From: Phycisphaerae bacterium
Lineage (GTDB): Bacteria; Planctomycetota; Phycisphaerae; Phycisphaerales; SM1A02
Reading direction: 5' to 3'
Length of the DNA: 64,000 nucleotides
Assembly: GCA_002702575.1 (NCBI GenBank)
Contig: PAAJ01000016.1
Coordinates: 143,452-207,451, forward strand
The notes below the pieces were generated by a model that saw only the letters and a list, made by a program, of their open reading frames with translations, was not told the DNA's origin and made no database searches. Each line of letters opens with the position of its first letter. The stretch's first letter is position 1. Shown piece after piece: positions 23,706 to 33,944 of the stretch. A program made the translations under genes and the position numbers.

Positions 23706-24959
23706 TTGCAGTTCATCATGTCCACACCAGACCGATCATCGGATTCCATCATGCCAGACTTCCTCGAGAAGGTGTCCCGCAAGATCGACGCGGATCTTGC
23801 CGCCTCCCATGAGGAGATGATCGCACTCCGACGCGACCTTCACGCGCACCCTGAACCAGCCGGTGAGGAACATCGAACGACGGCCCGCATCGCCGAGAGA
23901 CTCGAACGATCAGGACTTCAGCTTCGATCGATCCCGGGAACAGGTGTCATTGCCGACCTTCATGTCGGTGCCGATGATGATTCGTGGATGGCGATCCGGG
24001 CAGACATTGACTGCGTATCGGTTCAGGATGAGAAGATGGTTCCCTGGAGATCCACGAATCAGGGGCACTGCCATGCCTGTGGCCATGATGCCCATGCAAC
24101 GATGGCGTTGTTCGCTGCTGAATCCATGGCTGCGCATCGTGCCGAACTGGAATCAGCACATCCGAATGCCAACATCCGTTTCATCTTCCAACCCGCTGAA
24201 GAAACGGCGACAGGTGCAAGAGCCATGATTCAGGCGGGCGCTGTTGAAAGCGTCCGGAGCATGGTCGCACTTCACTGTGAACCCTTTCTTGATGTCGGCC
24301 AGATCGGAGTGAAGACCGGCGCCATCACATCACACATGAGCACCTTCAGAATTGTTCTCAAAGGTGCTGGTGGTCATTCCGCAAGACCCCATGAAGCCGT
24401 GGATCCTGTTCCTGCTGCAGTGAATGCGGTAGCAATGCTCTACCAGCTGGTCCCGCGATCAATGGACAGCAGACATCCGATGTGCCTTTCGATCACCAGC
24501 CTCAACGCCGGAGAAGCCTTCAACGCCATTCCAGACGAGGCCGTGATCTGCGGCACTCTGAGAGTCGGTCATCTTGCAGATGAACAGCGTGCCAGGGATG
24601 CCATCGACCGCTGTCTGCGAGGAAGCTGCGAAGCAACAGGATGCACGTTTACGATCGAGTATCCATACAAGGCGCCTGCTACGAACAACGATGTCGATAC
24701 GACCCGCCTCTTCGAACAGGCTGCACGAAGCGTACTTGGCCATGAAGGCGTCGTTCACCTCGACATGGCAAGTCTCGGCGGTGAGGATTTTGCCTATTTC
24801 CAGGAACAGGTTCCCGCCGCCATGGCACGACTTGGGACCGGGAGCGGACCCGCCAGGCAGCGGCACCCATTGCACTCACCTCGATTCGACATCGATGAAA
24901 GCGCCTTGCCGATCGGGTCACGGCTTCTTGCCAATACCGCCCTGCTCGGCATGGCTTAG
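23706..24959 (+). CDS. M20-family amidohydrolase/peptidase
   Basis: IALRRDLHAHPEPAGEEHRT, CHACGHDAHATMAL, FQPAEETATGARAMI, LGGEDFAYFQ. Confidence 0.9.
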   Translation: MQFIMSTPDRSSDSIMPDFLEKVSRKIDADLAASHEEMIALRRDLHAHPEPAGEEHRTTARIAERLERSGLQLRSIPGTGVIADLHVGADDDSWMAIRADIDCVSVQDEKMVPWRSTNQGHCHACGHDAHATMALFAAESMAAHRAELESAHPNANIRFIFQPAEETATGARAMIQAGAVESVRSMVALHCEPFLDVGQIGVKTGAITSHMSTFRIVLKGAGGHSARPHEAVDPVPAAVNAVAMLYQLVPRSMDSRHPMCLSITSLNAGEAFNAIPDEAVICGTLRVGHLADEQRARDAIDRCLRGSCEATGCTFTIEYPYKAPATNNDVDTTRLFEQAARSVLGHEGVVHLDMASLGGEDFAYFQEQVPAAMARLGTGSGPARQRHPLHSPRFDIDESALPIGSRLLANTALLGMA

Positions 24960-25019
24960 ACTCGTCATCAATCGATCTCTTTCCGACCATACGGCCACAG
25001 AACAACCAGGGGAATTCAC

Positions 25020-26159
25020 ATGGCCCAGCGATTCACACCAAGTGCCCAGCATACGCTCGGCGTCGAAATCGAACTTGGCCTGATCAATCAGGAGACTCTC
25101 GAGCTCTCCATGGATGTTCCTCACATCCTCGAAAAGAGACCGCAGCAGTGGGAAGATTCAATCAAACCCGAATTCATGCGGAGTTATCTCGAGTTCAATA
25201 CCGGGGTCTGCAAGACCGTCGATGACGTTCGACGCGATCTCTCTGAAAAACTTCAATGGGGATATGAAACCGCTGCTGAAATGGGACACACCTTCCTCTG
25301 GAGCGGAACACATCCGACCTCTCACTGGAAAGATCAGAAGCTGACGGATGATGATCGCTATGAATGGCTCATGGAGACCATGCAGTTCGTCTCCAGACGA
25401 CTGGTCGTTTTCGGTCTGCATGTTCATGTCGGCCTGGACTCCGGTGACAAGGCCATCCAGATGTGCGACCGACTTCTGAGACATCTTCCGGTACTGTTGG
25501 CCTTGTCTTCGAACTCACCCCACTGGTGTGCACGAAACACGGGACTCCACTCCTACCGATCCAAGGTCATGGAATCACTGCCGACCGCTGGACTGCCCGA
25601 GACGATGCGAAACTGGTCCGAATACAACTGGCTGACGGATCATCTGATCGCGACCGACTTCATCCATTCACCTCGCGAGATCTGGTGGGATGTACGGCCT
25701 GTCGCCCGATTTGGAACGGTCGAAGTCCGGGTCATGGATACACCCATCAGCATGAAGCATCTGCTTGGACTGGTCGCCATGACCCAGTGCATCGTTGCCG
25801 GACTCTCCGCTGAGATCGATCGTGGCATGTATCTCGTCGACTGTCATCCGATGATCGCCCGACAGAACAAATGGCATGCGTCGAGGTACGGCCTGGACGC
25901 GACACTTGCGGATCCAGACACGATGCTTGCGATCTCAGCACGCCAGCAGGCGAGACTGCTTCTTGATCTCTGCAAGCCCGTCGCAGAACGACTTGGTTGC
26001 TCGGAGGAACTGGGCTACGTCGAAGACATCCTCGAGGAAGGCAGTGGCGCAGCGATCCAGAGACGCGCGGCGGACAAATCCGATGATCTGCATGAGGTTG
26101 TCAGGAAGACCCTTGAGACGACGGGGCAACCCTGGGCTTTTGGGCCCCCGAGTTCCTGA
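25020..26159 (+). CDS. YbdK/GCS2-type carboxylate-amine ligase
   Basis: HTLGVEIELGLINQETLELS, FGLHVHVGLDSGDKAIQM, LSSNSPHWCARNTGLHSYRS. Confidence 0.85.
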   Translation: MAQRFTPSAQHTLGVEIELGLINQETLELSMDVPHILEKRPQQWEDSIKPEFMRSYLEFNTGVCKTVDDVRRDLSEKLQWGYETAAEMGHTFLWSGTHPTSHWKDQKLTDDDRYEWLMETMQFVSRRLVVFGLHVHVGLDSGDKAIQMCDRLLRHLPVLLALSSNSPHWCARNTGLHSYRSKVMESLPTAGLPETMRNWSEYNWLTDHLIATDFIHSPREIWWDVRPVARFGTVEVRVMDTPISMKHLLGLVAMTQCIVAGLSAEIDRGMYLVDCHPMIARQNKWHASRYGLDATLADPDTMLAISARQQARLLLDLCKPVAERLGCSEELGYVEDILEEGSGAAIQRRAADKSDDLHEVVRKTLETTGQPWAFGPPSS

Positions 26160-26808
26160 CAACCCCGGGCGTCTGACCGAGCCGCTCACGAAGAGTGTCG
26201 AGCAACGATTCGAAGACGATGTCCTCCCCCGGACGGGCATCGATGACCACCACACGATCCGGCTCCCGGCGGGCCAGGTCGAGATAGCCTTCACGAACGC
26301 GGGAATGGAAGACTGCACCCTTTCGTTCCATGCGATCGAGCAGTGGATTCAATCGGCGAGCGGCGGTGTCCTGATCGACATCGAAGATGACTGTCAGGTC
26401 CGGCATGAGATCGCCCACGGCGACCTTGCCCACATGATCGATCGCATCCTTCGAAAGGCCGCCACCTGACCCTTGATAGGCGTGTGTACTGCTGATGAAT
26501 CGGTCGGCCAGCACGAGGTCGCCTCGTTCGAGCGCAGGCCGAACGACTTCTTCGACAATCTGTGCCCGGCTGGCCATGTAGAGCAGCATTTCACAGGTGA
26601 TGGTCATCTCCTCATGGGCGACGTCCAGAAGGACTTCTCGGATGCGTTCACCAATGGGCGTTCCCCCCGGCTCCCGCAATTCCGTCACCGACAGATTGCT
26701 GGATTTGAGCCATGAGGAGAATCGACGGAACTGGGTGCTCTTTCCGGAGCCATCGGGACCATCGAACACCACGAACCTACCCTGGAGTCTGGAAATCCAA
26801 CTCGACAT
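26101..26808 (-). CDS. tmk: Thymidylate kinase
   Basis: FVVFDGPDGSGKSTQFRRF, REPGGTPIGERIREVLL, LADRFISSTHAYQGSGGG; start MSSWISRLQ at 26808. Confidence 0.93.
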   Translation of the reverse strand: MSSWISRLQGRFVVFDGPDGSGKSTQFRRFSSWLKSSNLSVTELREPGGTPIGERIREVLLDVAHEEMTITCEMLLYMASRAQIVEEVVRPALERGDLVLADRFISSTHAYQGSGGGLSKDAIDHVGKVAVGDLMPDLTVIFDVDQDTAARRLNPLLDRMERKGAVFHSRVREGYLDLARREPDRVVVIDARPGEDIVFESLLDTLRERLGQTPGVVRNSGAQKPRVAPSSQGSS

Positions 26809-26905
26809 CACTTCACTATACCCCGCATGGACTTCCTGTCCCCTGATGATGGATCTCGCCGCCCTGCTCGTCATGAAAGCGCCGAGATCCGTACCATTTC
26901 CACCC

Positions 26906-27415
26906 ATGCGAGTGGTTGTGCGTCAGTTGGACCGCCGCCGAGTAGGCGAGATCGAAGCCGATGCCGATTCAAGACCGGCACGGGCTTCGACGATCGATAC
27001 CGGTGAGGAAGTCTTCCTCGACTGGGAGCGTGCCTTCGACGATGCCGGGCAACTGCGTCGATGCATCATCTGTGGCAGTGAAGATCTCTACAAGCGGCGA
27101 ACATTCCCACAGATCACCCCCTTCGTGATCGTCCTCGCATTTGCCCTGAGTCTGATTGGCGTTCTTGGATTCGTCACCGACATCGCCATCCTGATCGGAA
27201 TGACCGGAGTGCTTCTGCTTGATGTCGCCATCCTGTTTTTCGCCAGGACACGATTGCAGTGCTATCACTGCCGATCGGATTACCGAAATCTCCAGATCGC
27301 CGATTACCACAGACAATGGGATCGCGCCATTGAGGCGAGAGTCAGAGCAGGTCGGTCTTCGCGCAAGCAGGAACCCGTCAGGCGGATACGCGCTCGTGAC
27401 GATTTCCAATCGTGA
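26906..27415 (+). CDS. Hypothetical two-TM protein with split CxxC pairs
   Basis: LRRCIICGSEDLYKRR - two hydrophobic helices - LQCYHCRSDYRNLQ. Confidence 0.55.
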   Translation: MRVVVRQLDRRRVGEIEADADSRPARASTIDTGEEVFLDWERAFDDAGQLRRCIICGSEDLYKRRTFPQITPFVIVLAFALSLIGVLGFVTDIAILIGMTGVLLLDVAILFFARTRLQCYHCRSDYRNLQIADYHRQWDRAIEARVRAGRSSRKQEPVRRIRARDDFQS

Positions 27416-29113
27416 TCAGTCCTTCTTTCGCAGAAAGTTTTCCAGCAAGACGAAGGCTGCCATCAGGAATGAGAACAGGAATCCGATGAAACCGATCCAG
27501 CCGAGGATCGAGTGACCCTCACTTCGACTGTCTGCCAGCACCAGTACGGATGACGCCAGAATCATCGCTGAGATCAGCAGCGTGTAGGAAATCTGGCGAC
27601 TGGAATGATGGACCGTACGGTTCAGACGCTCAATACCTTCGACATCAAGTGATACACGGATGTCGTTTCTGGAGAAGCGTTCCAGGATGGTCGAGACACG
27701 GCCGGGAAGACTCTCGGCAAGCTTGATGTATCTGGTCGAGGAATTCTTCAGTCTTGCCCAGATGGCTTCGCGGGAATACTGCCTCTTGACCAGTGATTCC
27801 AGATGCGGACGGGCAAACGTCAACAGGTCGAAGTTCGGATCAAGATCCTCTCCGACACCTTCGATCGTCGCCAACGCCTTGATCATCAAAACAATGTCGC
27901 CGGGGCATTGGATCTGGTGTTTCCTGAGACCATCTGAGAAGGCCTGAAGCACTGCGGAAATCTGTATCTTCTCGAATGAGACCCCCGTGAACTGATCCAT
28001 GAAGTCCTGAAGATCACGGCGGACCGCTCGGGGCGAAATCGTTTCTTCACGAACGTTGCCCAATGCGATGAAGGCCTCGTAGACCTTGTCAATGTTGCTG
28101 GACGACACCCCATACAGCAGATTGGCGAGTTCATTGACCGTTTCGCTGTCAACACGACCTGCCATTCCGCAATCGATGAAGCACAATCGCTGGTCTGCGA
28201 GCCAGAACATGTTGCCTGGATGTGGATCGGCATGAAAGAAACCGATATCCAGGACCTGCCTGAGGATGCTGCCGGCTCCGATCTCGACGATCTTGCTGCG
28301 CTCTTCCTCACTGAGGTTCGCATCCTTCCAATGGGAGAGCTGCGTCCCCTTGATTTCCTCGAGACCAAGAACCCGATTCCGTGTAACCGACCAGTGCACC
28401 TCGGGGAAATAGGTGTTTGGATCGTCCTCCAGACGACGTCGGAAGGTTTCGATGTTTCGAGCCTCGTGCATGAGATCCAACTCGTAGCTCATTGCCTGCT
28501 GGAACTCATCAACCACGGAAACAGGGTCGAAAGGAAGATTCGTGTGATGCTTCGCAACCCACTGCGCGACGTCACCAAGAATCTCAAGATCATTCACCAC
28601 GACTCGTGAAATACCTGGACGCAGTACCTTCAGAACAATAGGTCCGCCATCCTTCAGAACAGCGCGGTGAGCCTGCGCCATCGAAGCTGCCGCCATCGGC
28701 TCTTCATCGATGGAGTCGAAAAAGTCATCCAGATCTCCAAGATCCTCGATCAACTGTTGCTTGATATCAGCCCAGTCGACGGCGGGCACATTGTCCTGAA
28801 GATGCTTGAACTCTTCGACGTACTCGGGTGGCAGAATGTCTGGCCTGGTACTGAGCACCTGACCAAGCTTGATGAACGTCGGACCAAGTTCCTCGAGCGC
28901 AAGACGCAACCGCTTGGGACGGCCCATTCTCTGGACTTCTTCGCTCGGACCACGACTGAAGATTCGTCGACTGCGATCAAGCAGAAGATCCAGCTTGGCA
29001 TCCTCAAAGAATTCTCGGAACCCGAACGTAACGAGTACCGACAACATCTCCCGGTATCGTCCGGCATGCCGGACGAATTGAAGCATCGACATGACCAACT
29101 CCTCTGCGGGCAC
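27416..29113 (-). CDS. ABC1/AarF/UbiB-family atypical kinase
   Basis: LGPTFIKLGQVLSTRPDILP, FFHADPHPGNMFWL, FIDCGMAGRVD, two C-terminal TMs. Confidence 0.92.
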   Translation of the reverse strand: MPAEELVMSMLQFVRHAGRYREMLSVLVTFGFREFFEDAKLDLLLDRSRRIFSRGPSEEVQRMGRPKRLRLALEELGPTFIKLGQVLSTRPDILPPEYVEEFKHLQDNVPAVDWADIKQQLIEDLGDLDDFFDSIDEEPMAAASMAQAHRAVLKDGGPIVLKVLRPGISRVVVNDLEILGDVAQWVAKHHTNLPFDPVSVVDEFQQAMSYELDLMHEARNIETFRRRLEDDPNTYFPEVHWSVTRNRVLGLEEIKGTQLSHWKDANLSEEERSKIVEIGAGSILRQVLDIGFFHADPHPGNMFWLADQRLCFIDCGMAGRVDSETVNELANLLYGVSSSNIDKVYEAFIALGNVREETISPRAVRRDLQDFMDQFTGVSFEKIQISAVLQAFSDGLRKHQIQCPGDIVLMIKALATIEGVGEDLDPNFDLLTFARPHLESLVKRQYSREAIWARLKNSSTRYIKLAESLPGRVSTILERFSRNDIRVSLDVEGIERLNRTVHHSSRQISYTLLISAMILASSVLVLADSRSEGHSILGWIGFIGFLFSFLMAAFVLLENFLRKKD

Positions 29114-29316
29114 TCACCCGTGGCGGCACTATAGCGGCTCCAAGGCTCCCGACCGGCACCTCCGGCAGCAACCCATCCACACCACAGAAGTTGATTGCCT
29201 CCCGCCCCCTGCGGAAGTCGGGTGGATACGGTCATGAAGGCGACCTTTTGGCCATTCCGCTACGAGTTGTCAATCTTCCGCTTGATCTCTCGTCATTCCG
29301 GAGAACACTCTTTTTG

Positions 29317-29514
29317 ATGGTCGACCACCACGACCAATTCGAGAATCGGCTTCGCCGAATTCATGGGCGACGGGATGCCAAGATCATGGCAGTCCCGAAA
29401 AACGCCTCGTTCCAGGATCGCGCCAGCGCTATGGTTGTTGGTGTACTCAGAAAGCTTGCCACGACCTGGGACACATGGACTGAGGCCGCCAAGGGGCGAC
29501 ATCGGATTCGCTGA
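29317..29514 (+). CDS. Small basic hypothetical protein (about 65 aa), tentative
   Basis: ATG 29317: MVDHHDQFENRLRRIHGRRDAKIMAVPKNASFQDRASAMVVGVLRKLATTWDTWTEAAKGRHRIR; followed 28 nt later by a 9-bp hairpin. Confidence 0.35.
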   Translation: MVDHHDQFENRLRRIHGRRDAKIMAVPKNASFQDRASAMVVGVLRKLATTWDTWTEAAKGRHRIR

Positions 29515-29542
29515 TCCAGACCGCATACCGGATCAGATCGTC

Positions 29543-29576
29543 CAACGCCCCATCGAATCGGGGCGTTGTCTGTTTA
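29543..29576 (+). terminator. Intrinsic-terminator-like hairpin
   Basis: CAACGCCCC-atcgaatc-GGGGCGTTG followed by TCTGTTT. Confidence 0.7.
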
Positions 29577-29606
29577 CCGGGATGACCGTGTGAGGGAGGA
29601 GACGAG

Positions 29607-30305
29607 ATGGAATATGACGGCCAGATGAACGAAGGGAACCAGAACCCCCTCGATCTCAATTCGAATGCCAGTCGATCTCTGGCCACGCGCTGGGCTCGAC
29701 TGATTCGTTCAAATGAGCTGGATCGACTGGTGATCGATGGCATTCCCGCATGGTCCGCGTTGACTGCGGTCGCCGCTGTCATGGAATCACCTCGAATGGA
29801 AGTGCTGCTCGGACTGGACGCGGGACTTCAGGTCATGAACGGATCGGATGACATCGACCCGGTCAACCTGCCGCTGCGGTATGCCGTCTGTGTCGATGGA
29901 CCGATTGAGCAGGCAGATGCCGATGCCATTGAACGTGCTGTGGTTTCCAGCAGCAGTCTGATGGATGCCGACATCAGAGCCGCCGCATCCGTTCTGAATC
30001 GGAGTGGTCTGGTTGAAGTGCAAGGCCGATCGAATCGGCCATTGCTGGCGGTCATCGCCGAGATGCTGAGGAACTTCCTTGCCGAAGCACTTCAGTGTCC
30101 AGCAGCAGACATTCCACTCCCGGAATCCGACATCATCGACTCGATCATGTCGTGGACCGGTCGACTCGCCATGCGTCCCGTTGAAACGGATATCTATCCG
30201 GATTTCGTTGATCTTGGAATCGTTCTGCCCGAGACCGATGAAATCGGCCCTGCCTCGTCCTCGATCATCTACGACCGGCGGACGCAGACCTGGCATGCCG
30301 ACTGA
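29607..30305 (+). CDS. Hypothetical protein
   Basis: 232-aa ORF, MEYDGQMNEGNQNPLDLNSNASRSLATRWARL...; no family recognised. Confidence 0.55.
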   Translation: MEYDGQMNEGNQNPLDLNSNASRSLATRWARLIRSNELDRLVIDGIPAWSALTAVAAVMESPRMEVLLGLDAGLQVMNGSDDIDPVNLPLRYAVCVDGPIEQADADAIERAVVSSSSLMDADIRAAASVLNRSGLVEVQGRSNRPLLAVIAEMLRNFLAEALQCPAADIPLPESDIIDSIMSWTGRLAMRPVETDIYPDFVDLGIVLPETDEIGPASSSIIYDRRTQTWHAD

Positions 30306-30379
30306 TCGGCCGTGGTTGGCTGAACCCGACTGACAGATCCGAATTCCCGACCTGTGAGCAGTGACGTAGTATCCACGTC

Positions 30380-31777
30380 ATGGTTGCACGACTTGGCCTG
30401 TTTCTGAGCCGGACCATCGGCCGCTTCATGCCCGATCCGCTGATTCTGGCATTGAGCCTCACGATCCTCACAGCGATCCTGGCATTGGTCTTCGGCTACG
30501 CCGATACCGGCCGTCGTGAAGCCGCCACGATTCTGATCGAAGACTGGTGGAACAGCGGCATCTGGGTCTTCCTCAAATTCAGCATGCAGATGGCCTTGAT
30601 CCTGGTCACCGGCTACGCACTCGCCGACAGTCCAATCGTGCGACGAGGGCTGGCCGGCATCGCTCGTGTTCCGAAATCTCCCGGGCAAGCGGCGGCGATC
30701 GTCGGACTCGTGGCCGCCGTCACCGGATTGATCAACTGGGGTCTCGGACTCATCGTCGGTGCACTGCTCGCCAGGGACGTTGGACGTTCCATGGAAGCAC
30801 GTGGGCAATCCAATCACTTTCCGCTGCTGTGCGCTGCTGGCTACATGGGATTGATGGTCTGGCACGGTGGTCTTTCCGGATCCGCCGCGCTGAAGACCAG
30901 TACGGCGAGCGAAGCCAAAGGCATTCTCGGTGAAGACCTCATGGGGGCGCTGGCCACACAGGGCTTTGCGGACGGCATCCCACTGAGCGCCACGACCTTC
31001 TCCAGCATGAATCTCCTGATCAGCGGCGGTCTGATTGTGATCGTCCCGATCATGCTTTGGCTGCTGGCACCACGTCCTGCCGATTGTCGTACGCTCAGTC
31101 AGGTCGATGCCCGTCCGATGAAGGATGTTCCGGCGGAAGCCATCTCGAGAAATGAAAGCTGGGGCGCCTTCGGAACGATCTGCTCGATGGTGATCGCAAT
31201 CGCACTGGTTGCCGGCTTCATCATCTTCCTGTTCGACGATGAACGCGGCATTCTTCGGCTTGGTCCCAATGAATTCAACGCATTGATGCTGGGCATCGGT
31301 CTGATCCTGCACGGCTCACCGATCGCCTATGCCCGATCGATTGAACGGGCTACCAGAGGGTGTGCCGGAATTCTCATCCAGTTCCCTCTGTATGCAGGCA
31401 TTCTGGCGATGCTCAAGGAATCCGGACTCATGGCCGACATCGCTCGATTCGCGGCGGAGGCCTCGAGCGAGACGACACTCCCCTTCTTCACATTCCTCTC
31501 CGCTGGAGTCGTGAATTTCCTTGTCCCATCCGGCGGAGGTCAATGGGGTGTCCAGGGGCCCATTGCGATCCAGAGTGCGATCGACGCCGGAGTCCCGCTG
31601 CCCAAGATGCTCATGTCCGTCAGCTATGGCGATCAACTCACGAACATGTTGCAGCCGTTCTGGGCGCTTCCATTGCTTGCGATTACAGGCGTGCGAGCCA
31701 GGGACATCGTCGGCTATACCGCCATCGTCATGATCGTGGCTGCGATCTGGATTTCTTTCTGGCTTCTCGTCTGGTGA
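30380..31777 (+). CDS. Short-chain fatty acid transporter, AtoE-like
   Basis: About 12 TM; MPDPLILALSLTILTAILALVFG, NWGLGLIVGALLARDVG, FLVPSGGGQWGVQGPIAIQSA. Confidence 0.88.
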   Translation: MVARLGLFLSRTIGRFMPDPLILALSLTILTAILALVFGYADTGRREAATILIEDWWNSGIWVFLKFSMQMALILVTGYALADSPIVRRGLAGIARVPKSPGQAAAIVGLVAAVTGLINWGLGLIVGALLARDVGRSMEARGQSNHFPLLCAAGYMGLMVWHGGLSGSAALKTSTASEAKGILGEDLMGALATQGFADGIPLSATTFSSMNLLISGGLIVIVPIMLWLLAPRPADCRTLSQVDARPMKDVPAEAISRNESWGAFGTICSMVIAIALVAGFIIFLFDDERGILRLGPNEFNALMLGIGLILHGSPIAYARSIERATRGCAGILIQFPLYAGILAMLKESGLMADIARFAAEASSETTLPFFTFLSAGVVNFLVPSGGGQWGVQGPIAIQSAIDAGVPLPKMLMSVSYGDQLTNMLQPFWALPLLAITGVRARDIVGYTAIVMIVAAIWISFWLLVW

Positions 31778-31783
31778 CAACAC

Positions 31784-32536
31784 ATGTCCGATTCCACTGA
31801 AACCGATATCCAACTCGACGTCCATGATTCCATTGCATCCATCTGGATTGATGGACCCGAGCAGCGAAACGCGCTCACCAGATCGAGCATGACGTGCCTT
31901 GCACACCATCTGGAGACGTTGGAAGCATCGCCCTCGATCTCAGTCGTCCTGCTGCGAGGGAGAGGCCCCTGCTTCAGTGCGGGATTCAACCTCACACCTG
32001 TTCAGGAACATCCTGCGGCGCTCGATGAATTCATCGAAGGCCTTGGGGGACTTCTGAAGCGGATCCGCCGCCATCGTGCCACCATCATTGCGGGTGTTCA
32101 TGGAGCCGCCATTGCCGGAGGATGTGCCATCGTGAGTGCCTGCGATCTCGTGGTCGTGACACCCGAATCAAAACTGGGATACCCCGTGCACGCACTCGGT
32201 CTGTCCCCCATCGTGAGTGGAGCAACTCTGACCAGTTCGATCGGAGATGGCCCGGCCCGATCGCTCCTGCTCTCGGGACAGTTGATCGATGGCCGGACAG
32301 CCTACCGGCTCGGTCTGGCAACCCATCTCGATGATGATGCTGTTGAAGCTTCCCAGGCACTCGCAGAAAAGGTGGCCTCGAGCGGTCCGATCGCACTCGC
32401 ACGAACCAAGGCCTGGATCAATGAACTCGACGGCAGTCTCGATGACAGGAGATTCGATGATCCCGTCGAAGCCTCACGTCCACTGTCACGTGATGACGAG
32501 ACCATCGAGCTTCTGCGCACTCGCTGGAAGCGTTGA
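31784..32536 (+). CDS. Enoyl-CoA hydratase/isomerase family protein
   Basis: WIDGPEQRNALTRSSM, VLLRGRGPCFSAGFNL, GVHGAAIAGGCAIVSACDLVVVTPESKLGYP. Confidence 0.88.
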   Translation: MSDSTETDIQLDVHDSIASIWIDGPEQRNALTRSSMTCLAHHLETLEASPSISVVLLRGRGPCFSAGFNLTPVQEHPAALDEFIEGLGGLLKRIRRHRATIIAGVHGAAIAGGCAIVSACDLVVVTPESKLGYPVHALGLSPIVSGATLTSSIGDGPARSLLLSGQLIDGRTAYRLGLATHLDDDAVEASQALAEKVASSGPIALARTKAWINELDGSLDDRRFDDPVEASRPLSRDDETIELLRTRWKR

Positions 32537-32560
32537 TGAAGGCGACTCGCTCGCCTCAGC

Positions 32561-33886
32561 TCACTGACTGCGCTTGAACTCCCTGGTCGCATCCGGATTC
32601 ATGCCCAACTGGACATAATCACGCCGCGAGAAGAAGTTCACGATCCAGTCGAAGAGCACTCTCAGCTTTCGACCGAAACCGGGCATCTTGCTCAGATAGA
32701 CGGCTCGCCACATGGCCCATGCCATGAAACCCTCGATCTTGATGCCCTTGAAGTTCATCACGCCCTTGTGCCTTCCAAGTGGCACCAGAATTCCCAGCAC
32801 ACTGACATCACCATCTGTCAACGGTTCGCCACGATGGGCGGCGGCGATGTTGTTGGCCACCTGCTTGGCTTGTCGGATGGCGATCTGAGCCAGTGGAGGC
32901 ATCGGCTTTCCATCCGGACCGGGTACACCCGCACAGTCACCCAGTGCCCAGATGTTGTCGTGACCCTTGACTCGATAGGTCGGTTCACAATCCACACCTC
33001 CGTGCGTGTTGAGTGGCAGATCCGGGAATTCCTTGAGGATCGGATTGGGCGCGATGCCAGCAGTCCAGATCACGGTGGAACAGGGAACCTTCTCATCGTC
33101 GGAGGTGATGACGTGATCCGCATGGACCTCCTTGACGGACTTGCCCGTCCAGAGGGTGATCCCACGATTGGCCAGCGTCTTCGACGCCCATCGGATCAGA
33201 TTGTCCGGAAGGATCGGCAGAATCTTGGGTGCCAGCTCGATGACCGTGAACTGGCAATCCTCTGAACGGATGTTCGGATACATGCTGGTAGCCGATCGAA
33301 CGAAGACTTCCAGTTCGCCGACCACTTCAATGCCGGTGACATTGCCGCCGACGATGATGAAGTGCAGAAGGCGGCGACGTTCTTCCTCGTCATCGGTCGC
33401 ATTCGCAAGTTCAAGGAGTTCGACTGCCCGATCGCGGATTGCGATGGCATCACTCATGTACTTGACATCGAAGGCATGCTCCGTGACTCCGCTGCAGACG
33501 CTCTCAGGCAGGACCCGCGTCACACTGCCCAGGGCGACAACCAGATGGTCGTATTCGAGTTCCCGGACATGATCATCACCACAAAGCGTCAACGAGATCT
33601 TGTTGGATGCCGAATCAATGCTCTTGACTTCGCCCATGAGGAGATCGCTGTCCTTGGCGAACTCTCGAATCGGAACCGTACAGTGACGAGGCTCCAGGGA
33701 ACCAGTCCCCGCTTCCACCAGAAGGGGATAGAACACGAAATAGTTGTTCCGATCGACGATGATCACCTCTGCATCGAAGTGAATATCCCGATCAAAGAGG
33801 TGCCTGGCGACATAACCGCCGGCAAACCCTCCACCCAGAATGACGATTCTTGGTCTTCTTTTTTCCACGATCGAGCCCTCGTTCAA
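32561..33886 (-). CDS. Type II NADH dehydrogenase
   Basis: RIVILGGGFAGGYVARHL, TVIWTAGIAPNPIL, NIWALGDCAGVPGPDGKPMPPLAQIAIRQAKQVANNI. Confidence 0.9.
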   Translation of the reverse strand: MNEGSIVEKRRPRIVILGGGFAGGYVARHLFDRDIHFDAEVIIVDRNNYFVFYPLLVEAGTGSLEPRHCTVPIREFAKDSDLLMGEVKSIDSASNKISLTLCGDDHVRELEYDHLVVALGSVTRVLPESVCSGVTEHAFDVKYMSDAIAIRDRAVELLELANATDDEEERRRLLHFIIVGGNVTGIEVVGELEVFVRSATSMYPNIRSEDCQFTVIELAPKILPILPDNLIRWASKTLANRGITLWTGKSVKEVHADHVITSDDEKVPCSTVIWTAGIAPNPILKEFPDLPLNTHGGVDCEPTYRVKGHDNIWALGDCAGVPGPDGKPMPPLAQIAIRQAKQVANNIAAAHRGEPLTDGDVSVLGILVPLGRHKGVMNFKGIKIEGFMAWAMWRAVYLSKMPGFGRKLRVLFDWIVNFFSRRDYVQLGMNPDATREFKRSQ

Positions 33887-33944
33887 TCTTGTTCAATGGT
33901 GTCGGCATCATAACCATCGAGAACAAACCGGGGGCTCGGGTCTG

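Noticed and set aside
30269-31312. 347-aa minus ORF opposite the AtoE-like transporter
   Set aside because: His/Asp/Gln-rich antisense translation typical of an opposite-strand membrane protein gene.
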